A DNA stretch of 64,000 nucleotides from Bacteroidales bacterium (GTDB lineage Bacteria; Bacteroidota; Bacteroidia; Bacteroidales; UBA932): positions 35,294 through 99,293 of the forward strand of contig SUYN01000006.1 in NCBI GenBank assembly GCA_015060405.1. Direction: 5' to 3'. How positions within the stretch are numbered: position 1 is the first letter of the stretch; every line of letters starts with the position of its first letter. Below the pieces are notes generated by a model, which worked only from the letters and a program-made list of their open reading frames with translations, did not search any database and was not told the DNA's origin. Shown here piece after piece: positions 24,532 to 32,800 of the stretch. A program made the position numbers and the translations under genes.

Positions 24532-27207
24532 CTACTTTATCACCTTGATTACTGGGCTTGTTGCCTCATCACCGGCAATTCGGCAAGTACCACCGTTCGG
24601 AGCTGCAACATAAGCCTCATTGCTTGACTGACCGTTTGCGACGCAAAGCATACGGAACTTCACGACCTTGGTAGCTACAGAAAGATCCACTGTTGCATTT
24701 ACCTCAACATTAGTCTTTCCGTCATTATTCATAGCGATATTATAAGCAAACTCCTGCTCATTGAGGGTGTAGGAAGTAGTCTCCATTGCCGGTTTCCATT
24801 CTTCGCCATCAAGATACTCGAGTCTCCAATACTTATGACCTGTTTTAGAGGTTCGGGTAATATAGCTGATGTTTACGGATGTACCTGCAGCATATTCTGT
24901 TCCGTCTGTTGCCTCAAAAAGCCAATAGTCGCCAGGCCAGATACCTGTCACGTAAGGATGACCGGTACCACCTGTGATTCTTGTAGCCTTTCCATCCACA
25001 TCGATTTCGCTCTTGTCAACCTGAACATAGGATATCTTACCTTCACCTGCCACATTTGCCTGAACGTACATTCCGCCATCGCCTGCAGTCTTGTCAGCTA
25101 CACCTTCAGTCGTTCCGAAGGTGTCTGCATATGCTGACATCGCATCAGCAGTGAAGAGCCACTGTACATAGAGAGGCTCTGTCTCAGGCTGCTCTGGCTG
25201 CTCTGGCTGCTCTGGCTGCTCTGTAACGCCTGCTGGAATCCATTTGATAGAGAACACGTTGATACCACTGTTACCGCTCCACAAAGCGATCTCAGAACCG
25301 TCGGCTGCTGCAGAGCAGTCAACTTCCACAACGACAGGTGTTCCTGTCTTGTCAGGAAGTTCGTAACCAGCCTCTGAAGTGAGGGCGCCATCGATAGCGA
25401 CCATCAAAGGTCTTGCATCAGAACCTGAGCTGATAGCCTCAACCTTGAGAGTACCTGGAGTTGAAACATAGAACTTCACAAGCTGCTTGTTCTTCTCATA
25501 ATCACCCTTTCCGCCGAACTGTACACGGGCAACCTTCTCACCTGCAGCATTGTTGTTCTCACCGAATTTGAACTTTCCGCCACCTGCATAGAAATAGAGG
25601 CTTTCATAAACGAAGTCCTCGGTAACCTCTGTACCTGATCCGTACTGGCCGAGAAGTGTTGTCATTGCGTCAAGACCCCACTCTGTAACTTCATTTGCAG
25701 AAATCTTCTCATAATCAGGCTCTGGAACTTCTGGAATCTCCGGTGTCTCACCTGGCTTGTAGCCCGGAGTCATTACCCATACCTTGCCGTTTGCTGCATC
25801 GAGGTATACGTCATATGCACCCTCTGCCGCTGCAACGCAGATGTTGTCACCACCTGCTACCACTGCGATCTCTGCGTTAGCTGCCTGAACCTCTGTTCCT
25901 GCTGCAACACCGTAACCATCCCATGTACCTGTCTCGACGATCTTGAATTCGATCTGCTCTGGACCGCCATAAAGGGTAGAGGCCCATACGAAAGGAACAT
26001 TCTGAGCTACATGGTAAGTGCCGTCATATGTCATCTGACCCTCTGCTGCCGCATTGTCCCAGTTGATGTTGTTCAGCGTTCCTACTACAGTGTAGCTGAT
26101 CTGTGAAGGATCTACAGGATCAGGATTCTGAGGCTCCTTCTCACCTGGCTTGTAGCCCGGCTCCATAACATAGACCTCAAGGTTCTCGAAGTTGAAGTAT
26201 ACATCGTATACACCTGCCTCACCGTTGAGCTTGATGTCAGCTGCATCGCCACCGAGGTTTGCCTTAGAGTACTCGGCTGTAACTACGGAGATCTTGCCGT
26301 TGATTACGCCCTTCTCCGAACCTGGAGCCATACCGATGTTGGTAGGGTCTGACCAGCTGCCGTTTCCACGGATCTTGAAGGTCAGAGCAGAGAACTCGGC
26401 ACCCTTTGCAACAATCCAGTCACCTTCGTACTCCATAGGTATGTCGCTGCCCCACTCGTTGCCCACGAACATACCCATCATGCCCCATGACACCGCGATA
26501 TCCACATGCTCGACTGCTTCAGCAGGAGTCTTGCCAGGAGTCATGAAATAGAACTTGTCAAGAGCCTCGGCAAGATATACGTCATATGCGCCACCTGTTG
26601 TAAGGGCGATGTCGTTGTTGCCGACCTCACCGATCTCGTTCGGAGCGATCAGGCCATGGAGACCCTTTACGTTGCCTTCCCATGCCGCGTTCTTGGTGAA
26701 ATGCATGCCCTTGTTGGCCTGGATGCCCACTTCCTTAGCGACATAATAGCCGTCTGTAAGGGTGAGTACGATTCCGTTAGCCGGATCCCAGCCGCAGTCA
26801 ACTGCATCTCCAACGAGGAGATACTCCTGCTTCTCTGGCTCCGGTGGTGTAGGTTCTTCTTCCTTCTCCTTGCCGGTCTGGGTGATCTTCAAGGTCTTGG
26901 TGAGCTTGTCAGCCTTCACGGTGACTGTAGCTGTCCTGGCCTCCTCTGTCTCGTTTGGAGCAACGGTAGCCTTTACCTTTGCATTACCCTTGCCGGTCTG
27001 AGGATCAACTGACACCCAGTCCTGATCTGCGTCAGCTGTCCAGTCGACGTTTGAGGTCACTTCGAACTCAACTTCACCGCCTTCAGCTGTCACTGATGCC
27101 GATGTCTTGTTCAAATCCAATTCAGGTTCAACCAGAATCTCATCCGGCTTACATGCTGCGATTGCCGCCATAGCGAGCAAACCGCCTAAAATTGATCTTA
27201 GCTTCAT
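24532..27207 (-). CDS. Surface lipoprotein with BACON and SusE/F-like domains
   Basis: 891 residues. The lipobox is IAAC (Cys19), followed by KPDEI, an acidic stretch of the kind that directs lipoproteins to the surface in Bacteroidota. A BACON domain (about 33-112) ends TLKITQTG. Three SusE/SusF-like units follow (about 128-235, 238-355, 373-490), each ending in a motif such as AYDVYLDAANGKVWVMTPGYKPGE; such units bind starch in SusE/F. Then come two further beta-rich domains (about 500-660 and 680-891) separated by an EQP tandem repeat. No enzyme motif is seen. A glycan-binding or adhesive role is likely. There is no SusC/D nearby on this strand, so it is not an ordinary PUL member. Confidence 0.8.
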   Translation of the reverse strand: MKLRSILGGLLAMAAIAACKPDEILVEPELDLNKTSASVTAEGGEVEFEVTSNVDWTADADQDWVSVDPQTGKGNAKVKATVAPNETEEARTATVTVKADKLTKTLKITQTGKEKEEEPTPPEPEKQEYLLVGDAVDCGWDPANGIVLTLTDGYYVAKEVGIQANKGMHFTKNAAWEGNVKGLHGLIAPNEIGEVGNNDIALTTGGAYDVYLAEALDKFYFMTPGKTPAEAVEHVDIAVSWGMMGMFVGNEWGSDIPMEYEGDWIVAKGAEFSALTFKIRGNGSWSDPTNIGMAPGSEKGVINGKISVVTAEYSKANLGGDAADIKLNGEAGVYDVYFNFENLEVYVMEPGYKPGEKEPQNPDPVDPSQISYTVVGTLNNINWDNAAAEGQMTYDGTYHVAQNVPFVWASTLYGGPEQIEFKIVETGTWDGYGVAAGTEVQAANAEIAVVAGGDNICVAAAEGAYDVYLDAANGKVWVMTPGYKPGETPEIPEVPEPDYEKISANEVTEWGLDAMTTLLGQYGSGTEVTEDFVYESLYFYAGGGKFKFGENNNAAGEKVARVQFGGKGDYEKNKQLVKFYVSTPGTLKVEAISSGSDARPLMVAIDGALTSEAGYELPDKTGTPVVVEVDCSAAADGSEIALWSGNSGINVFSIKWIPAGVTEQPEQPEQPEQPETEPLYVQWLFTADAMSAYADTFGTTEGVADKTAGDGGMYVQANVAGEGKISYVQVDKSEIDVDGKATRITGGTGHPYVTGIWPGDYWLFEATDGTEYAAGTSVNISYITRTSKTGHKYWRLEYLDGEEWKPAMETTSYTLNEQEFAYNIAMNNDGKTNVEVNATVDLSVATKVVKFRMLCVANGQSSNEAYVAAPNGGTCRIAGDEATSPVIKVIK
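25187..25222 (-). repeat. Four tandem 9-bp repeats encoding (EQP)n linker
   Basis: The unit GGCTGCTCT on the + strand occurs four times without change, encoding Pro-Glu-Gln repeats at residues about 663-674. Gain or loss of a unit stays in frame, so it would change linker length only. Confidence 0.9.
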
Positions 27208-27259
27208 TTGTTGTTAGTATTAAGTGATTGTATGCTATCTATATGCGATTTAGCGGACA

Positions 27260-27290
27260 CAAATATAAAAAAATAATTCACATATATCAA
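27260..27290 (-). promoter_or_regulatory. Promoter of the BACON/SusE-like lipoprotein gene
   Basis: Read on the - strand, TTG (27290-27288) is followed after 20 nt by TATATTTG (27267-27260), a full Bacteroidota promoter. The leader to the ATG at 27207 would be about 46 nt. Confidence 0.75.
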
Positions 27291-27299
27291 TAATGGGCT

Positions 27300-29783
27300 T
27301 TATTCCTGCACGCAGCGGACTGAAAAGGCATAGGAGCGATGGTTGTTGAAGGATATGTTCACATAGCCGTTTTCATTCAGATTAAAGCAATATGCCAAAT
27401 GTCCGTTCGTGGTGATTGTCCACCAGAAGCCCTTGGCACCTGCGTTCTGGAGCCTTCCGTCATTGCCGCTGCGGCAGCCGGCAGCCGGATACCACAGCTG
27501 CAGCTCATTATTCAGGAATGACATGCCCTTATGAACTGCGTCGAAATCGCCGTTTGTCGGGAACCCGGCAAACCTCCAGACACCGAAGCTGCCGCCATCG
27601 GGCACACGCCATCCTGCGGGGCATGGATCATACATCGTCTTGGAAGACTGCCAGAGGGAATCGTTCTGCTCACACATCCAGTCATGGCCTTCCTCATCAT
27701 TTGTGATGAATACGGTTGGATTTTCCAAGACATACGCCACTGTTCCTGTGGAAGACGAGGACCGGACCGGTGACGGCCAGTCTACAGCCTCCGATCCCGG
27801 GAACGGGTCCTTCCGTCCCCACTGATAGAGAAGTCCTGCCGAGCCCTCGTCGCCGGGTGCAGCAGAGACTGCTCCGAGGTTACGGTCCATCATGGTCCCT
27901 GCTCCTCTTGCATATATCTGTGGCTCAGGCATATCCGTAAGCCATATATGCCATGACCAAAGGATCCTTCCTGCAGCATCCTTGGCCGCTATGACTGCAT
28001 TGCCCTCGCGGAACTCATCCGGAGTCTCATATATTATCAGGCCGTCCTGATGTCTGGCCGACGCTATCAGCGAGCCGGCAGACGGGGCCTCCGACGTGCC
28101 AGGTAATTCCCAAAGTACAACAGCCTCTTCAACAAAGCCGACGGATTCGGAAGTGTTACCTTTGACGGCCAGGAAGCTGTAGGTTCCGGCTGAGCTGACA
28201 ATGTAGCAGTTTGCCGTGGCTGGGGCTGGAGGTGCCTCCGGAACCGCAGGTATGACAAAGGACGGAATACTTTCGCCAGAACCGGCCTGAAGAGTGACAT
28301 TCAGTTCGGTGACTTCATTCTCAGTCACAGTCACATCTTCAATGCTGGTCATGTAACCGTCTTTGGAGATCTTCACGACATAGGTTCCTACCGGAAGGTC
28401 ATTAAGAAAGAGAGGGGTCTGTCCCATCAGCTCACCATTACAATATATATCAGCTTCTATTGGAGAAGACGAGACTGAAAGCACACCGCGAAGAGGTTCC
28501 AGAGCGGAAAGTCTGACAGGAGCCTCAGGCATCCGGCTGGTGACTGACAGGGCATCGGTGGCCGGAGTGAAACCTTTCTTTCTGGATTCGATGATGTAAT
28601 CACCGACCGGCAGTTCACCCTGCCATGTACCTGTCCCCTTATATTCTCCGTTCACCCATATATCCACCCCCGGCTCTGCCACAAGCGTCACATCCGAATA
28701 ATCCGGTGACATCATCGGTGAAAGGCTGACGGTTTCTCCGTCAGACACCCTTACCTTTGTCTCATAGCTACGGAACATAGGCTTCACGATTCTGACATCG
28801 TGTGTTCCGCTGGAGAGCTGATCCGAAGTCAGAGGAGCCTGTCCTACAAGCTCTGAATCTATATAAACATAGGCCCCGTCGACATTCCCTCCCTTGATTT
28901 CAATCCAGCCATGTGACGGTCTGAGGGATATGGTCCTGGAGATCTTACCGGAATCCACTATGATCTGGCCGGATTCGGAATGACATCCTTTTGCTGACAC
29001 CTTGTAGGAATATGTGCCATATTTCACAAGTTTCTGAGCCACACCATCGCGTATGAGCAGCGGCTCGCCGTCGAGTTCGACAAGGGCATCTGCAGGCTCA
29101 ACCTTGAAGACGATAAAGCCCTGAAGATGGGATGCTGCCTTGAAATCGGCATTGAAGAAGACTCTTTCTTCAGAAACATCTATATGTCTTTCTGTCCTGT
29201 CTGCCCCGGACTTCACCTCAATAGTGTGAGGGCCCATCGTGACATCCAGAATGGTCAGGTGATTGTCTGCACCTATATGCCCACGGAAGGTGCCGTCAAG
29301 ATAAACTTCCGCCCCGGGTTTAGGGCAGAAGACGGTCACAGGCAGCTTCTGCTCGCTCCATGCCTCCATCCTGTACTCCTTGTCTCCCTCAAGAGCCACT
29401 GTGACCGGATTGGAATCACCGAGCCTGTCGTGATGGAGATAGAACCTCGTCTGCGGCTTGGCAGTCAGTTCGATGATCAGTCCGTTGCCTTCATGTGCCA
29501 CCAGCTGCTTCATCACCAGCACACTTCCGCCTATGGTACGCACCTCCAGACGGCTGATGTCTTCCGGGGTCATCCTGTTGACATGAAGCTTGATACGGGC
29601 ACAGGGACGGTTGGAGCGGTCTTTGGCGATGGGGTCGAGGGCGAGGCCGGTCACGGCATCGACATTGACCGGAGCCAAAGAAGCCGCGTCAACCACTATC
29701 GTGGGAGACGTCTGGGCATAGGACACCGCCTCAATAAAGGACAGGACCATAATGAACAGCCAGATGCGTACGGCTTTCCTCAT
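27300..29783 (-). CDS. PEGA-repeat protein with C-terminal FISUMP domain (paralogue of 35832-38384)
   Basis: 827 residues. The signal peptide ends AVSYAQTSP with no lipobox. An N-terminal domain (about 28-145) is nearly the same as in the paralogue at 35832-38384. About five PEGA-type units follow (about 148-535), with motifs such as PGAEVYLDGTFRG, AYVYIDSELVGQAPL, IWVNGEYKGTGTW and PVGTYVVKISKDGY. The C-terminal FISUMP domain (about 545-827) has ANCYIVSSAGTYSF, ILWSWHIW, MMDRNLGA, YQWGRKDPF, YDPCPAGWRVPDGG and a terminal SVRCVQE. PEGA and FISUMP domains are associated with bacterial surface proteins; their biochemical role is not known. A surface scaffold or adhesin is the most I can infer. 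Confidence 0.82.
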   Translation of the reverse strand: MRKAVRIWLFIMVLSFIEAVSYAQTSPTIVVDAASLAPVNVDAVTGLALDPIAKDRSNRPCARIKLHVNRMTPEDISRLEVRTIGGSVLVMKQLVAHEGNGLIIELTAKPQTRFYLHHDRLGDSNPVTVALEGDKEYRMEAWSEQKLPVTVFCPKPGAEVYLDGTFRGHIGADNHLTILDVTMGPHTIEVKSGADRTERHIDVSEERVFFNADFKAASHLQGFIVFKVEPADALVELDGEPLLIRDGVAQKLVKYGTYSYKVSAKGCHSESGQIIVDSGKISRTISLRPSHGWIEIKGGNVDGAYVYIDSELVGQAPLTSDQLSSGTHDVRIVKPMFRSYETKVRVSDGETVSLSPMMSPDYSDVTLVAEPGVDIWVNGEYKGTGTWQGELPVGDYIIESRKKGFTPATDALSVTSRMPEAPVRLSALEPLRGVLSVSSSPIEADIYCNGELMGQTPLFLNDLPVGTYVVKISKDGYMTSIEDVTVTENEVTELNVTLQAGSGESIPSFVIPAVPEAPPAPATANCYIVSSAGTYSFLAVKGNTSESVGFVEEAVVLWELPGTSEAPSAGSLIASARHQDGLIIYETPDEFREGNAVIAAKDAAGRILWSWHIWLTDMPEPQIYARGAGTMMDRNLGAVSAAPGDEGSAGLLYQWGRKDPFPGSEAVDWPSPVRSSSSTGTVAYVLENPTVFITNDEEGHDWMCEQNDSLWQSSKTMYDPCPAGWRVPDGGSFGVWRFAGFPTNGDFDAVHKGMSFLNNELQLWYPAAGCRSGNDGRLQNAGAKGFWWTITTNGHLAYCFNLNENGYVNISFNNHRSYAFSVRCVQE

Positions 29784-29811
29784 AAAACGACACTAATTGA
29801 AATACAGCCGT

Positions 29812-29842
29812 CAAATTTACTGAATATACTGCACTTTTCAAA
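29812..29842 (-). promoter_or_regulatory. Promoter of PEGA-FISUMP gene 27300-29783
   Basis: On the - strand TTTG (29842-29839) is followed after 19 nt by TAAATTTG (29819-29812). The leader before the ATG at 29783 is about 22 nt. The same arrangement precedes the paralogue at 38384. Confidence 0.75.
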
Positions 29843-29859
29843 AAAGGCGGCCATATCCG

Positions 29860-32800
29860 TCACTTCGCCTGAATGCCCCAGAGGATGACGCGGGTGGCGT
29901 CTGCCGTCGTGGAGAATGTCAGGGTCAGGTCTGACGGGAGAGGAGAACTGGTGAATGTAGAAAGATCGATTTCGTAGTGATCCGTGTCTGTAACCGTAAT
30001 GGTATAAGGCGGATTGCCTGTGGCGCCGTCATTGGAAGCGAATGAAAAGGTTCTTATCTCATTGCCGGAAGCATCATTGATCACCAGATTCCCTGTGCGT
30101 CTAGCCCAGGCCACTCCATAGAAAGACAGGCTTGATGCACCTGCCGGCAAGGTGACGGTTGCGGAACCCGGACGTGAAGAAGTGCCAAGCTTCAAGGTCT
30201 TCACATCCGCCTGACCATTGATCACAGAGGTTGCATCCTCATAGGAGCTGTCTACAATCTGCCAGCTTACATTACTGTCAAAGGGACCTGTCTGCTCCGG
30301 CTCATCCTGGCCGGTTCCCGCCACATGACTTATATAAAAGGCAGGTCCTCCACCCTGAGGCTCTCCATTATACGACGTACGGATCGAGCCCAATGTGACT
30401 ATGTCTCCGAGCTCCAGCCCAAGCTGGGAGAAGGACTTGTCGTTGGAGCTGCTCCACTGGGCAGTCAGTCCATATATATACACCTGGCCCGTAGCGTCCT
30501 TGATGGTGAAATTGCCGTAGTCGCGGCTTTCTATATTGATTATTTCACCTGTGAGTTCATACCATATGTCTGAACTCTCCGACATGTTGAGGAACTGGGC
30601 GAGAGTCACCTTGTACGGCCCGTCTATCGTACCGTCCTCTATATCCGGAGCGGTGCTGCCGGATCCGCTGCCTGAACCCTCCTTGAAGCAACGGACTGAG
30701 AAACCCCATGCCGGATAATTGTCAGAGTTGGTATTCTGCATTCCGGAACTGTTGAAGCTGAAACGATAGACTCCGCTGCCTTCCGGAGTTACAGACCAAT
30801 AGTTGCCGTAGCTGTTCTGGCTCTGGAGCGCTCCGCTTGAAAAAGCCCGGTCACCTGCAGACGGGTACCACAATGAGAGACCGTTGTTCTCAAAGGTAAT
30901 TCCGCAATAGGAGGAATCATAGCTGCCGTCAAGAACGATACCCGCCTTCGCCCAGACTCCGTCCGGCCCGCCGTCCGGAACGCGCCATCCGGCCGGACAC
31001 GGGTCATATATGGTCTTCTGCGACTGCCACCTGCTGTAATCCACATTGGATGACCCGGTGTACAGCCAGTCGTTGTTGTATGGCCCCTGGGAAATGAATG
31101 TCGTCGGATGCTGCACAGAATAATCGATCGTACCTGTCTCATAATCAGCCCCTACTGCTGCCGGCCAATCAATAGTCGAAGGAGGCTGCGCTGCATAGAA
31201 AACCGAAGACGAACCCAGGAACGGATCCTTACGGCCCCACTGATACAGAAGACCAAGCGACGTCCCATCCCCTTTCGCATCTGAAGTGGCACCGAGATTA
31301 CGGTCCATCATCGTACCCGCATTATTTGCATATACCTGTTCCTTCGGGCTTCCCGTCAGCCATATATGCCATGACCACAGAATCTTTCCCGACTCATCTT
31401 TTGCAGCTATGACTGCATTTCCTGTCGGATAGTAGATCAGGTCTGAAGTCTTGAAGTAGATCCAGTCTTCCCCCGTACCCTTGCTGCCATAGGTAACACC
31501 CTCGATAAGGTCTCCCTTTTGGGGCTCTGACTCAGTACCGAACGACTCCCAAAGGACCTCCACAGCCGCCACAGAACCTACTGACTGCCAGCTGTTTCCC
31601 TTGTATGCAGGGAAACAATATGTACCTGCCGACGAGACTATGTAGCAGTTTGCCGAGCCCTCATCCGCCAGACTCACAGCTCCATCTATAGGGAAGTCAT
31701 CCTGACCGGAACCGCCAGAGTCCGGAGCTTCACCCGCCTGCATGAAGTAGGCGACAGTACCGGCAGGGTCTATGTATATGTCGTAGATTCCCACAGGGAC
31801 ATCTATGTTCGGACCTCCTGTTATCATTCCTGTCGGCATATTCACACCTTCCCAGTAGCCGCCACGGTCATAACTGCCAAACCAGTCCACCCCACAGAAC
31901 TTCAGTTCAACACCACTTGAGATGAAACCTCTGAAGACTTCCCAGTCGCCTTCAACTGAAAGACGGTAGGCCGGGTCACCTGTCACCCAGCTGTTGAAGG
32001 TTCCAACAAGGTAGTAATTACCGTCGGCATCAGGACGAGGATTCTCACCGGAACCATTTCCGCCACCTGTCCCTTCTTTCTGACAGCGGACAGAGAAACC
32101 GTCTGCCTTGCAGTCATAGTATGTGGTATTTGTGAATACCCCTGTCATGTCGAACATCATTAATCTGGCCTCGTCACCTGACGGAATCAGAGTCCAGCAG
32201 TTTCCGCGTGAGGCCGTAGATCTGACCGTATTGTCTTCCTTGGCGATCCAGCCGGTCGCCGGATACCAGGCCTGGAAGTCATAGCCCAAGAAGATCATTC
32301 CACAGTTTGTCTTGTCATACTGGACTGTCGAGCCTGCAATCTGCCAGAAACCTGTCTTATCGCCTCCGTCAGGGACACGCCATCCAGGAGGACATGGGTC
32401 ATACTTCGTCTTCGTCGAGTCCCATAGAGTGTTGTCATGCTCCGAGATCCAGTTGCCCGAGTTGCCTGAAGACATGAAGAAAGTCGTAGGATATTTAACC
32501 GAATACTCCGGTGTGACGCCATTCGTAGGAAGTACCGCTGCCGGCCAGTCGATTGTGGATCCCGCCCTGCTGAAATTTTCCTCATCAGCTGCGCCGAGGA
32601 ACGGATCCTTTCGGCCCCATTGGTACATAAGTCCGAAAGAGCCCACATCGCCAGGGGTAACCGAAGTCGCTCCAAGATGGCGGTCCATCATGGTGCCGGC
32701 ATTGTTCGGATACACATGCTCCTGAGGCTGATCGGTCATCCATATATGCCATGACCACAGGATCCTGCCATCTACGGCCTTGGCCGCCACGACGGCATTT

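Noticed and set aside
25187..25222. EQP tandem repeat as a phase-variation switch
   Set aside because: The unit is 9 bp, so changes in copy number keep the frame and cannot turn the gene off.
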